From positions 1,809,197 through 1,873,196 of the forward strand of contig CAWGVW010000001.1 in the NCBI GenBank assembly GCA_963826145.1: 64,000 bases of DNA. Direction: 5' to 3'. Positions 25,671 to 33,998 of the stretch are shown piece after piece. Each line of letters begins with the position of its first letter. Positions within the stretch are counted from its first letter, which is position 1. The position numbers were made by a program, and so were the translations under genes. Under the pieces are notes generated by a model. It saw nothing but the letters and a program-made list of their open reading frames with translations, was not told the origin of the DNA and did not search any database. This DNA is from JBGPLJ01 sp963826145. GTDB taxonomy: Bacteria > Pseudomonadota > Gammaproteobacteria > Steroidobacterales > Steroidobacteraceae.

Positions 25671-26303
25671 CTACGCCAACTGCGTGGCGCGCCGCAGTTC
25701 GACGTCGATCCCGGGACGTTCGGTCGCGAGCGCCAGTGCACAGCCTTCGAGCCTGTCGCCGCCGACGTAATACCAGCGCTGGCCGCGGAATCGGGCGCCG
25801 TCCGCCTCGACCGCGACCGCCGCAGCGTCGAAAACCGAAGCTCCAGCCGCCTTCAGGACGGCTTCCTTGCGAGTCCAAAGCACCGCAAGGCCCTGCGGGC
25901 GTGATTCATAGAGATCGAGTTCGTCATTACTTGCAATTCGGCGCAGAAGCTCCCGCCGAACGCGCGCTGGCTCCTCGATGTCGAGGCCAACCGCGAGGCT
26001 TGCCGAAACGGCGCATGCGACCAGAGCGGCCGTGTGACTGATACTGAAGCCGGGACCGCCCGGCCAAACCGGCTTGCCCCCCTCCGGAAACTCGAGAACC
26101 GACGCATCGAGTTCGATGCCGCGGAGCGCGGCAGCGCCATGCGCAATGAGATCGATGCCTGCGAGCGTTGCGGTCGCAGAAGCGTCGCTCGCTCGCTCGA
26201 TGCTCTGCCGCTTCGCATAGGGCAGCGCGCGTAACCAGCGTGCCGCGAGCTCGGGCCGCGAGAGGCCCGCGAGGGGTCGGTAATATACAATGGCGTCCGT
26301 CAC
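25671..26303 (-). CDS. 4'-Phosphopantetheinyl transferase (Sfp/AcpT superfamily)
   Basis: It transfers phosphopantetheine from CoA to a serine of a carrier protein. The 210-residue, two-lobed protein has both magnesium/CoA motifs: GFSISHTAALVACAVS...VGLDIEE and LYESRPQGLAVLWTRKEAVLKAAGASVF. This is the Sfp class used for secondary-metabolism carriers rather than AcpS. GTG start at 26303 with AGGTGGA upstream. It is divergent by 22 bp from the P450 and FAAL-carrier operon, so the carrier domain at the end of the FAAL is the obvious client (inference). Confidence 0.9.
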   Translation of the reverse strand: MTDAIVYYRPLAGLSRPELAARWLRALPYAKRQSIERASDASATATLAGIDLIAHGAAALRGIELDASVLEFPEGGKPVWPGGPGFSISHTAALVACAVSASLAVGLDIEEPARVRRELLRRIASNDELDLYESRPQGLAVLWTRKEAVLKAAGASVFDAAAVAVEADGARFRGQRWYYVGGDRLEGCALALATERPGIDVELRRATQLA

Positions 26304-26325
26304 CTAAAAATCCACCTGCGCGCTC

Positions 26326-27678
26326 ATGAGCCCGAGTCCCGAGACCGGTCCGCATGCATCCGGAGCTGCCGATCCGCCGGCGCCACCGGGGCCGGAAGAC
26401 GCATTCGACATCGGTTCGACCGAGGATTCGATCGATCGCATGCGCGAACTCTACGCGCGCTACGGCGATCTTTATCGCGTGTACGCGCCCGGACGCAAGT
26501 CCTTCACCTACGTGATCAACGCGCCGGAGGACGTGAAGCGCGTTTTCCTCACGAACCACCGCAACTACACCAAGGGCATCGGCCTCGATCGCGTCAAGAT
26601 CCTCCTCGGCAACGGCATCATGGTGAGCGAAGGGGACTTCTGGCGCACCCAGCGCTACATGATGCAGCCGCTGTTTCACCGCAAGGTGATCGAACGCTTC
26701 ATCGGCATGATCGCCGAAGCGAACGAGGCTCTCCTCGTGCGCTGGGCGGCGAAGGCCGCCGCTGGCGAACCGGTAGACGTCACCGAGGAAATGAGTCAGC
26801 TCACGCTCGACATCGTGCTGAAGTCGATCCTCTCCACGGACCTCACGCGGCTCGCGGCAAAGAGCGGCGGCAATCCGTTCGAGGTCGTTACGCGCGAGCA
26901 GGACCGCAACCTGCAGTTCGCCTACAAGTTCCGCCAGCTCACGAAGCTCGTTGCCGAGCTCGTGAAGCAGCGCCGCGCCGACCGCCGCGACGAATTCGAT
27001 TTCCTCGGCATGCTGATGAACGCGCGCGACAAGGAAACGGGCGAACCCATGGGCGAACGCGCGCTCATCGACGAGGTGCTGACGCTCGTGGTTGCCGGTC
27101 ACGAGACGACCGCGTCCGGCCTCAACTGGACCTGGTTCCTGCTGTCGCAGCACCCGGAGGTCGAAGCGCGCCTGCACGCTGAGCTCGATGCGGCCAGGGA
27201 CATCGGCGATCGGACGTTCAACGCTCTCGATCAGCTGCCCTATACCCAGCAGGTGATCGAGGAAGCGCTGCGGCTCTATCCGCCGGGCTGGCTCCTCTCG
27301 CGACGCACGATCGAAGCGGACCGCCTGGGCGGATTCGACATCCCCGCGCGCACCGATATCCTCATCAGCCCCTACTTCCTCCACCGCAACATCGAGCACT
27401 GGCCGGACCCGGAAGCCTTCCGTCCGGAGCGCTTTGCGCCGGCAGCAGTCGAAGCGCGGCATCGCTTCGCCTATATTCCGTTTGCGGTGGGGCCGCGCCA
27501 CTGCATTGGGGAAAACTTCGCGCTTTTCGAGATGGTGATGCACCTTTATGAAGTAGCGCGGCGCTTCCGTCTGCGCTTCGAGCCGTCCGGACCGCTCGAG
27601 GTCGAGGCGGCGATCAACCTGCGGACGAAGAAGAACCTATTCATGACACTTGAACGACGGCTTGAGCGGCACGCATGA
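26326..27678 (+). CDS. Cytochrome P450
   Basis: A 450-residue soluble haem monooxygenase. Visible motifs: I-helix oxygen-activation motif VVAGHETTASGL (about residues 260-270), ExxR in IEEALRLYPP, the PERF region FRPERFAP, and the haem-binding loop FAVGPRHCIGENFA with the cysteine ligand at about residue 393. The overall pattern (AGHETT, long-chain type) is closer to CYP102/fatty-acid or CYP4-like bacterial P450s than to camphor-type enzymes. Its stop overlaps the FAAL start (ATGA), so the two proteins are translationally coupled. It may hydroxylate an acyl group while it is on the carrier domain (inference). No ferredoxin or reductase gene is nearby. Confidence 0.93.
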   Translation: MSPSPETGPHASGAADPPAPPGPEDAFDIGSTEDSIDRMRELYARYGDLYRVYAPGRKSFTYVINAPEDVKRVFLTNHRNYTKGIGLDRVKILLGNGIMVSEGDFWRTQRYMMQPLFHRKVIERFIGMIAEANEALLVRWAAKAAAGEPVDVTEEMSQLTLDIVLKSILSTDLTRLAAKSGGNPFEVVTREQDRNLQFAYKFRQLTKLVAELVKQRRADRRDEFDFLGMLMNARDKETGEPMGERALIDEVLTLVVAGHETTASGLNWTWFLLSQHPEVEARLHAELDAARDIGDRTFNALDQLPYTQQVIEEALRLYPPGWLLSRRTIEADRLGGFDIPARTDILISPYFLHRNIEHWPDPEAFRPERFAPAAVEARHRFAYIPFAVGPRHCIGENFALFEMVMHLYEVARRFRLRFEPSGPLEVEAAINLRTKKNLFMTLERRLERHA

Positions 27679-29648
27679 AATTCTCGACTCTCGGCGAAAT
27701 GCTCGAGTACCAGCGCGGCGCGGCGCGCAGCATCACCTACATCATCGGCGAAGGCGCGGAGCGCACAGTCAGTTTCAGCGAACTCTACGAGCGCGGCCTC
27801 GGGATTCTCCATCATCTGCAGCGGCTCGGCGCGCGGCCCGGCGACAAGCTGATCCTCTTCATCGGCGACAACGAGCAGTTCATCGATGCGTTCTGGGCGG
27901 CGATCCTCGGCGGCATCGTTCCGGTGCCGGTCGCCATTGGCATCAGCGACGAGCATCGGCACAAGCTCTTGAGAATCGCGCGCAAGCTCGGGACGCCGTA
28001 CCTGTACACGGATCGCAAGACGCTGGGCCGTCTCGCCGCCTTCACGGACAAGCCGGACCAGAAGGCCGGCGAAGCCGAAACACTTGCGGCGCTCAAGGCG
28101 CGCACGTTCCTGGTGGATCAGCTCGACGACATCTCCCGCGCAGGCAAGCGTCACAAGGCGAGCGCCGGCGATACGGCATTCATTCAATTCTCGTCCGGAT
28201 CCACGAGCGATCCGAAGGGTGTCGTACTGACGCACGCGAATCTCCTCGCCAATGTCCGCCAGGCAACCGAGGTCGCGGGCTTCAACGAAAACGACGTGTC
28301 GCTCAGCTGGATGCCGCTTACGCACGACATGGGCCTCATCGGCATGCACCTAATCATGTTTGCGAATCGCGTCGCGATCGGGCTCATGCAGACAGAACTC
28401 TTCATTCGCCGCCCCCTCCTCTGGCTGACGCTTGCGACCCGCATGCGGGCGACGGTGCTTTGTTCGCCGAACTTCGGCTATCGCCACTATCTCAAGGTGC
28501 TCGGCGAGCGCACGCCCGAGGGACTCGACTTGAAGAGCGTGCGCGTCCTCTTCAATGGAGCGGAACCGATCTCGGTCGACCTCTGCCGCGAATTCGTCGA
28601 TCGCATGGCCCCCTTCGGACTTGCCGCGACAGCCATGTATCCGGTCTACGGCCTCGCCGAAGCATCACTCGCCGTCAGCTTCCCGCCGACGGGCAGCGTC
28701 TGGGAATCCACCGCATTTGATCGTCACCAGCTCGGCGTCGGACAGTCCGTGACGAGAGTGAATCTGGACAGCCGCGATGCGCTGGCGCTCGTGAGCGTTG
28801 GCCAGCCCATATCGGATTGCGAGCTGAGACTCGCCGACGACGCGGACGCCGGCGTCGGCGATGGCCAGGTGGGGCACATCCAGATCCGCGGCCCGAACGT
28901 CACGGCCGGCTATTTCGAAGACCCTGAAACGAACGCCCGCTCATTCGCGGCCGGCGGTTGGCTGCGCACCGGCGACCTCGGCGTAATGCTCGATCATCGC
29001 CTCTTCATCACGGGCCGCGCCAAGGAACTCATCATCCTGAACGGCCAGAATTACTACCCGCACGACCTCGAGTCGATCGCCGAGCGGGCACCCGGGCTCG
29101 AACTCGGGAAAGTCGTTGCAGCCGGCTGCCGCAGCCGCGAATCGAAGGGCGAGGATCTCGTGATTTTCGTCCTGCACCGCTCCGACATGGCCGATTTCCT
29201 GCCGACCGCGCTTGCCGTAGCGCGGCTCATCAACGAAGAGGCCGGCCTTGAAGTGGCGGAGGTCGTGCCCGTCAAGCGCATCCCGAAGACGACGAGCGGC
29301 AAGATCCAGCGCCATCTGCTCGAACAAGGCTACGTGGAAGGCGAATTTGCCGCGGAACTCGCGGAGCTCCACGCGCTGCGGGCCACCCACAAGGGCAGCG
29401 GCACCGAAGCCGGCTCGGATGTGGCGCGACAGATCAAGGCCATCTGCGATGCCGCGCTCGAAGGCAAGCGCATCGACGTCACCGACAACCTGTTCGAAAT
29501 CGGCGCGAGCTCGCTGAAGCTCATCGAGATCCATGAGCAGATCGACCGCATCTGGCCAGGCAAGGTGGACCTTACCGAGATCTTCGACTTCCCGACCATC
29601 GCAGAACTCGCGCAGCACCTCGAAGCCAAACTCTCCCCTCTCCCGTAG
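27675..29648 (+). CDS. Fatty-acyl-AMP ligase fused to an acyl carrier domain
   Basis: A 657-residue two-part protein. Residues 1-560 are an adenylating domain of the FAAL type: FIQFSSGSTSDPKGVVLTHANL, SWMPLTHDMGLIG, RVLFNGAEPIS, VYGLAEASLAVSF, WLRTGDLG and KTTSGKIQR. Residues about 580-655 are a carrier domain with the phosphopantetheine serine in FEIGASSLKLIE. Such enzymes load a fatty acid as acyl-AMP onto a carrier, not onto CoA. ATG 27675 overlaps the P450 stop. The final residues and TAG lie in the palindromic repeat at 29635-29689. Confidence 0.92.
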   Translation: MKFSTLGEMLEYQRGAARSITYIIGEGAERTVSFSELYERGLGILHHLQRLGARPGDKLILFIGDNEQFIDAFWAAILGGIVPVPVAIGISDEHRHKLLRIARKLGTPYLYTDRKTLGRLAAFTDKPDQKAGEAETLAALKARTFLVDQLDDISRAGKRHKASAGDTAFIQFSSGSTSDPKGVVLTHANLLANVRQATEVAGFNENDVSLSWMPLTHDMGLIGMHLIMFANRVAIGLMQTELFIRRPLLWLTLATRMRATVLCSPNFGYRHYLKVLGERTPEGLDLKSVRVLFNGAEPISVDLCREFVDRMAPFGLAATAMYPVYGLAEASLAVSFPPTGSVWESTAFDRHQLGVGQSVTRVNLDSRDALALVSVGQPISDCELRLADDADAGVGDGQVGHIQIRGPNVTAGYFEDPETNARSFAAGGWLRTGDLGVMLDHRLFITGRAKELIILNGQNYYPHDLESIAERAPGLELGKVVAAGCRSRESKGEDLVIFVLHRSDMADFLPTALAVARLINEEAGLEVAEVVPVKRIPKTTSGKIQRHLLEQGYVEGEFAAELAELHALRATHKGSGTEAGSDVARQIKAICDAALEGKRIDVTDNLFEIGASSLKLIEIHEQIDRIWPGKVDLTEIFDFPTIAELAQHLEAKLSPLP

Positions 29649-29689
29649 GGAGAGGGGCCGGGGGTGAGGGCCCGGGGGTGAGGCCCCTA
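29635..29689. repeat. Palindromic repeat, copy A, with two GGGTGAGG tails
   Basis: A 10-bp perfect stem (CCCCTCTCCC at 29635-29644, GGGAGAGGGG at 29648-29657) with loop GTA, followed by two tandem CCGGGGGTGAGG-like units (29658-29685). The FAAL stop codon overlaps the loop, and the stop of the LytTR gene on the other strand is at 29687-29689. The element therefore fills the whole gap between the two convergent genes. Copies B and C are at 49487 and 49908. Confidence 0.85.
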
Positions 29690-30526
29690 GTTGAGCCGCG
29701 CACCTTTCAGGAAGTACTCGACCTTGTCCCGGTAGCTGCGCGAGAGCTTGAGCTCGTGCCCGCCGTCGAGCGTGAGAAAGTATTCGCCGTTCATGTGCGC
29801 CCGCAGGCGCCGCACCCGCCTCAAGTTGACGATCGTCGAGCGGTGCACCCGCTGGAAGAGTTTCGGGTCGAGTGCGCTTTCCAGATCCTTCATCGTGCCG
29901 CGCAGGACGTAGGTGTGACCATCCGCGTGCACGCACATGTAGTCGCCCGCGGCGTCGATCCACTCGATCGAGCTCGCCGGCACGCGCACGGTCTCACGGC
30001 CCTGGCGGATCGGCAGCATCTCGACGTGCCGTCCCTTGAGCGCCTGATCCGCGCCCGCGAGGAGGTCATCGAGCGCAAGCTCGCCGCTGCCGGTGATTTC
30101 GGCGATCAGTCCGACGAGGCGGTCGCGCTGTGCTCCGGCCTGGCGCTGCTCGAAGTGCTCGCGAATGTGCTCGACGGCGGCGGCGAACCGGGCGTCCTCC
30201 ACAGGCTTCAACAGGTAATCGATCGCCTGCGCCTCGAAGGCCTGGATGGCGTACTTGTCGTAGGCCGTCACGAAGACGATCAGCGGCATCGTCGCGGTTG
30301 GCAGTTCCTTCAATACGTCGAACCCCGATAGTCCCGGCATCTGGATGTCGAGAAAAACGAGATCGGGTCGATGTTCGCGAATCGCGGTGAGTGCTGTGCG
30401 ACCGTTCTCCGCTTCCGCCACGATCTCGAATTCGCCCGCCTTCGCGAGACGGATGACGAGGCCACGCCGCGAGAGCGCCTCATCATCGACGATCAGCGTG
30501 CGGATGACTCGTTTGCTCCCGTTCAT
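29687..30526 (-). CDS. LytTR-family response regulator
   Basis: A 279-residue regulator. The receiver domain (about 8-125) has LIVDDEALSRRG, the phosphoacceptor aspartate in LVFLDIQMPGLSG, VFVTAYD and the lysine of YLLKPVED. The C-terminal LytTR DNA-binding domain (about 170-275) has IEWIDAAGDYMCVHADG, FQRVHRSTIVNLRRV and YRDKVEYFLKG. It is activated by the kinase encoded just upstream on the same strand; the two genes overlap by 4 bp (ATGA). Confidence 0.94.
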   Translation of the reverse strand: MNGSKRVIRTLIVDDEALSRRGLVIRLAKAGEFEIVAEAENGRTALTAIREHRPDLVFLDIQMPGLSGFDVLKELPTATMPLIVFVTAYDKYAIQAFEAQAIDYLLKPVEDARFAAAVEHIREHFEQRQAGAQRDRLVGLIAEITGSGELALDDLLAGADQALKGRHVEMLPIRQGRETVRVPASSIEWIDAAGDYMCVHADGHTYVLRGTMKDLESALDPKLFQRVHRSTIVNLRRVRRLRAHMNGEYFLTLDGGHELKLSRSYRDKVEYFLKGARLN

Positions 30527-31593
30527 GCAGCACCTGTCGCGTTGAAAGGCAGGCCGATCTCGATGCGAAGCCCCGGCTGGGCGCTCAGCGTCGCGAAGCG
30601 ATGCCCATCGCCATAAAGCACGGCAAGCCGCTCGCGCGTATTGCGAAGGCCGACGCCCCGGCCATTGGCGGCCAGATTCTGCGAGCCCAGGCCCGGGCCG
30701 TCATCGACGACCACGAGCTCCAGCATGCTGCCGCGCACGCGGCCTTCGATGCGGATGAGGCCGCCGCTCTCGCGCGGCGAGATTGCGTACTTGATGGCAT
30801 TCTCGATAAGCGGCTGCAGGATGAGGCTCGGCACGAGCGCATCGAGGGCCTGCTCCTCGACGGCAAACTCGAGGCGCAGGCGCGTGCCGAAGCGCAGCCG
30901 CTCCGTGCCGAGATAGAGATTGAGCGCGTCGATTTCCTGCCGCAGCGTTACCTTCTTCATCGGATCCTGGTCGAGTGTATAGCGCAGGAACTCCGAGAGG
31001 CGCATGACGGCGCTGTTCGCCGTGCGATTCTCGTTGTCAAGGATGAGCGTTGAAATCGCATTGAGCGTATTGAAGAGAAAGTGCGGGTTCAGCTGGTAGC
31101 GCAGCATCTTGAGCTGGGCCTCCTGCGCGAGGGTCGAGGCCTTGTGCATGGCCTCGCGCTGCTCCTGCATCCACTCGTAGTACTTGATCGCGAAATACAG
31201 GCCCGCCCAGCAGAGCAGCAGGTACACCGAGCTCAAGGAGCCGGCGAAGATTTCAAAGAGCGTCTTGAATTTCCATTCGGGATCGACGAACCGCGTGTAG
31301 CTCAGATTGATGACCACGCGCCACGCGAGCGCGATCGGGTAAGTGGTCGCGAGGATGCCGAGGATCATCGTGCGCGGGCGGCGGCCCCAGAGCGCCCGGA
31401 ATGCATAGCGCATGGGAGCGCTCAGCAGGAACCCAGAAATCGTCGTGATGATGACGACCCACGTCCAGCCCTCCGATTTCTCGTACAGCCAGAAGCCGAC
31501 AGATTGCGTGAGCCCGTACGCGATCCAGCCGAGACTGTGCAGCGTCCAGAAGAGGAGGTTCCGGTTGTTGCGAAATGTGTCGAGCGTAAACAT
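30523..31593 (-). CDS. LytS/YehU-type sensor histidine kinase
   Basis: A 356-residue inner-membrane kinase, partner of the LytTR regulator. Four hydrophobic segments lie in the first 150 residues (around 20-35, 45-65, 80-100, 125-150) with no obvious extracellular sensor domain. The phosphorylation site is in the His_kinase motif QLNPHFLFNTLNAISTLI (about residue 190). The ATPase part shows LIENAIKYAISP and a glycine-rich GPGLGSQNLAANGRGVGLRN. ATG 31593 (MFTLDTFRNNRN) is chosen; the frame is open beyond it but with unlikely sequence. The signal sensed is unknown. Confidence 0.92.
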   Translation of the reverse strand: MFTLDTFRNNRNLLFWTLHSLGWIAYGLTQSVGFWLYEKSEGWTWVVIITTISGFLLSAPMRYAFRALWGRRPRTMILGILATTYPIALAWRVVINLSYTRFVDPEWKFKTLFEIFAGSLSSVYLLLCWAGLYFAIKYYEWMQEQREAMHKASTLAQEAQLKMLRYQLNPHFLFNTLNAISTLILDNENRTANSAVMRLSEFLRYTLDQDPMKKVTLRQEIDALNLYLGTERLRFGTRLRLEFAVEEQALDALVPSLILQPLIENAIKYAISPRESGGLIRIEGRVRGSMLELVVVDDGPGLGSQNLAANGRGVGLRNTRERLAVLYGDGHRFATLSAQPGLRIEIGLPFNATGAA

Positions 31594-31704
31594 GGGCCTC
31601 GAGGGGCGTCGAACAGCGTGGCGCCGACCGTCGCGGCAGATTAGACGAGGTCGCGGCCCAGGCCCAACGGCTGGTCGCGCCCCGACCACGTCTCGTCGTG
31701 CGGG

Positions 31705-32634
31705 CTAGCGGTTCGCGTAGACCGAGCGCTTCAATTTCCAGCGCTTGTGGGACCAGAGCCAGTCACCGGGCGCTTCCTCGATCTGCGCCTCGACCAGGCG
31801 CGCATAGCGCTCGGTGAAAGCGCCGGCGGGCAGCCGCTCACCTGCATCGGCCAGCGGCACGAACTCGATCTCATAGTGCCCTCGGGCGACGCGCCGCATG
31901 CGCAGGAAAAGCGCCTGGTACCGAGTCGCTTTGGCGATGTGCTCCGCCCCCATGAAAAACGCGGTCTCACGATTCAGGAATCGTGTCCAGTGCTTGTACT
32001 CGCTCGTCTTCGGTTCCTGGTCCGCGACCATGCACACTGCGCGCACGACCTTGAGGCGCTTCAGGACGTCCGCGAGAAAGTCGCTCGCGGGCACCATGCG
32101 GCTGCCAAAGCGCGCCCGCAACCGGAGCATGAGCCTGTCCGCCCAGGGGTCCTTGAGCGGCTTGTAGGCGGCATCGGTTGGAAATTCGATATTGAGGGCC
32201 AGGGCGTGCAGCATCCATTCCCAGTTGCACTGATGCGCGGTCACCACGAGCAGCGGGCGGCCAGCTCGCAATGGCGTGCTGACCGCATCGATATTGCGGA
32301 TGCGGACGCGCGCGCGGATGTCATCCGCGCTCATGCGCGGCGTCTTCGCAATTTCGACCATCACGTCGGCGAAGCCACGGTAATAGCCGCGCCGGATTCG
32401 CTTGCGTTCAGCGGCAGAACGGTCGGGGAATGCGACGTCGAGGGAATGCGCGATGACTTTGCGCTCGTGACCCACGACGTAATAGGCGAGGAATGCGAGA
32501 AAGCTCGCGAGGCCGTAGAGGGCCGGCCACGGCCAGCGCGACAGAAAGCGGGTCCACCAGGGAGCGGCCCCGTCATCGCCGTCGTCATCGGCATTGCCGT
32601 CGATGTCAGGCGCTGCCGGCGGGTGATCGGTCAT
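31705..32634 (-). CDS. Lipid A acyltransferase-like protein (LpxL/HtrB family)
   Basis: A 309-residue protein with one N-terminal membrane segment (PALYGLASFLAFLAYYVVGH) and the LpxL pattern: HSLDVAFPDRSAAERKRI, the catalytic HX4E in VTAHQCNWEWML, and VCMVADQEP. Members add secondary acyl chains to lipid A or related lipids. ATG 32634 (MTDHPPAAP), with GAGG just upstream; a longer frame would run through the tRNA-Thr gene and is rejected. The acidic N-terminus (DIDGNADDDGDD) is unusual. Confidence 0.88.
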   Translation of the reverse strand: MTDHPPAAPDIDGNADDDGDDGAAPWWTRFLSRWPWPALYGLASFLAFLAYYVVGHERKVIAHSLDVAFPDRSAAERKRIRRGYYRGFADVMVEIAKTPRMSADDIRARVRIRNIDAVSTPLRAGRPLLVVTAHQCNWEWMLHALALNIEFPTDAAYKPLKDPWADRLMLRLRARFGSRMVPASDFLADVLKRLKVVRAVCMVADQEPKTSEYKHWTRFLNRETAFFMGAEHIAKATRYQALFLRMRRVARGHYEIEFVPLADAGERLPAGAFTERYARLVEAQIEEAPGDWLWSHKRWKLKRSVYANR

Positions 32635-32664
32635 GGACCCTCGGACCGCCTCGAGACGAAAGGG

Positions 32665-32740
32665 TGGTGCCGTCTCACGGATTCGAACCGTGGACCCCAT
32701 CATTACGAATGATGTGCTCTACCAGCTGAGCTAAGACGGC
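32665..32740 (-). tRNA. tRNA-Thr (anticodon CGT)
   Basis: It folds as a complete cloverleaf on the minus strand. The acceptor GCCGTCT pairs with AGACGGC, and the D stem is GCTC/GAGC. The anticodon stem CATCA/TGATG holds loop TTCGTAA (anticodon CGT, reading ACG). The T arm is CACGG-TTCGAAT-CCGTG. The CCA end is encoded (32665-32667). Confidence 0.97.
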
Positions 32741-32751
32741 GCGGGGCCCGG

Positions 32752-32757
32752 ATTCTA
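32752..32757 (-). promoter_or_regulatory. -10 box of tRNA-Thr
   Basis: TAGAAT on the minus strand, about 12 bp before the tRNA 5' end. The -35 region would fall over the end of the Fur-family gene and is weak. Confidence 0.45.
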
Positions 32758-32777
32758 AAGGAACCGCCGGACGAGTT

Positions 32778-33212
32778 CTAACCGGCCTTGCGCTTCACGC
32801 GGATGACGACTTCCACCCCGGCGAGTTCCGTCCCCGGCGGAAGGTTCGGCAGGCGGCTCAACTCGAGAGCCGGCAGCTCGAGGTCGGTAAGCTCACCCGT
32901 ATCGACATTGTGGAAGTGCGAGTGGACGCTCGTGTTCGAATCGAAGCAGGTGCGCGTCGGATCGACATTGATCTGGCGCACCAGCCCACGCGCCGCAAAC
33001 AGATTCAGGGTGTTGTACACCGTCGCCTTTGATGCCTTGAAGCCCGCGCTCGCAAGGCGCTCGAGCACCTGTTCGGCCGCGAGGTGCTGCGGACAGGCAA
33101 AAAGGAGCCGCCCGATCTCCACGCGCTGCGCGGTCGGGATGATGTCGAACGAGCGCAGGCGTGCGATGACGCTTTCGGCGCTGGCGAGGAGTGGAACGGA
33201 TGGCTGCGACAT
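32778..33212 (-). CDS. Fur-superfamily regulator without the CxxC zinc motif (Irr-like)
   Basis: A 144-residue DNA-binding repressor. The winged-helix part is typical (IIPTAQRVEIGRLLFACPQHLAAEQVLERL, GFKASKATVYNTLNLFAARGLV). In the dimerisation domain the region usually written HHHFxCxxCG reads HSHFHNVDTGELTDLELP, so the structural-zinc cysteines are absent, as in the Irr branch that responds to haem or iron. ATG 33212 is chosen because a TATAAT box ends 7 bp upstream (33220-33225). Further upstream ATGs (33221, 33239) fall in or before this promoter. It is divergent from the pilin operon. Confidence 0.88.
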   Translation of the reverse strand: MSQPSVPLLASAESVIARLRSFDIIPTAQRVEIGRLLFACPQHLAAEQVLERLASAGFKASKATVYNTLNLFAARGLVRQINVDPTRTCFDSNTSVHSHFHNVDTGELTDLELPALELSRLPNLPPGTELAGVEVVIRVKRKAG

Positions 33213-33219
33213 GCGGCGC

Positions 33220-33249
33220 ATTATACGAACCGGCCGCAAATCGGGGCAA
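33220..33249 (-). promoter_or_regulatory. Promoter of the Fur-family gene, apparently leaderless
   Basis: On the minus strand TTGCCC (33244-33249) and TATAAT (33220-33225) are separated by 18 bp. Initiation about 7 nt downstream would fall at or one base before the ATG at 33212, and no Shine-Dalgarno sequence precedes that ATG. Confidence 0.6.
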
Positions 33250-33335
33250 TCCGCTCGCTAACTGTGCTCGAATCGTCGCATTGAACGAGCTAGCGTCTTG
33301 CACACATTTTTTTGAGTATTGCCGGAGAGCGCACC

Positions 33336-33875
33336 ATGGACGGTCGCCGTGGCGAGGCTGCCTTTTCCCTCATTGAGCTCACTGTGACACTCGCGGTGGT
33401 CGCGATCGTGATTGCCATGGGGACACCGGCATTGCGCGAAACGATGCTCGACGCACGCCGCGCAGCGGCCGTCAACGCTTTCATGCATACGCTCTACAGC
33501 GCGCGCGCGGAGTCGCTAGTGCACGTGCAGTTCGTCTCCGTCTGCCCCAGCCGCGATCAGAGGCAATGCAGCGCTCAGCCTGCCGACTGGTCCGAGGGCT
33601 GGATCAGCTTCGTCAACAAGGACCACGATAGTCCGGCCCGGGTCGATCCGGGAGAAACGCTGCTCGAACGGCACCCAGCGCTGGCCGGGACCCGTGTCGT
33701 TGCCAACCGGGATTCGCTCGTTTTCCGGCACGACTCCTTCTCCGGCACAACCGCCTCCTTCTTCTTCTGCGACGAGCGCGGCGGGCTCTTCGCGAGGGCC
33801 GTCATCGTGAGCCAAACAGGGCGCCCTCGCCTTTCCGAATCAGATGCTTACGGTAAGCCCCTGAAATGCAACTAG
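33336..33875 (+). CDS. fimT: Minor pseudopilin, GspH/FimT family
   Basis: A 179-residue minor pilin that takes part in starting type IV pilus assembly. Its class III leader ends MDGRRGEAA and is followed by FSLIELTVTLAVVAIVIAMG, with the required Glu at +5. The residue before the cleavage site is Ala rather than Gly. The C-terminal GspH domain is followed by a few cysteines (VCPSRDQRQC, FFFCDE). ATG 33336 has GGAG 8 nt upstream; a TTG at 33312 is less likely. It is the first gene of the minor pilin operon, in the order known from Pseudomonas (fimT, fimU, pilV, pilW, pilX, pilY1, pilE). Confidence 0.88.
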   Translation: MDGRRGEAAFSLIELTVTLAVVAIVIAMGTPALRETMLDARRAAAVNAFMHTLYSARAESLVHVQFVSVCPSRDQRQCSAQPADWSEGWISFVNKDHDSPARVDPGETLLERHPALAGTRVVANRDSLVFRHDSFSGTTASFFFCDERGGLFARAVIVSQTGRPRLSESDAYGKPLKCN

Positions 33876-33998
33876 GGATGCAAATCGGACGTGCAATTAA
33901 GGTAAGTCCAGGGCCCTTGTTCGGCCGTTCATCGGTCACGGCTGCCCGCCAATCGGAAAGCGCCGCGACCCCCGGAACCCGACCGTATAGTGCGCCCC

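Noticed and set aside
29635..29689. CRISPR array
   Set aside because: The repeats are short, contiguous GGGTGAGG units beside a palindrome, with no spacers and no cas genes. No CRISPR-like array was seen anywhere in the window.
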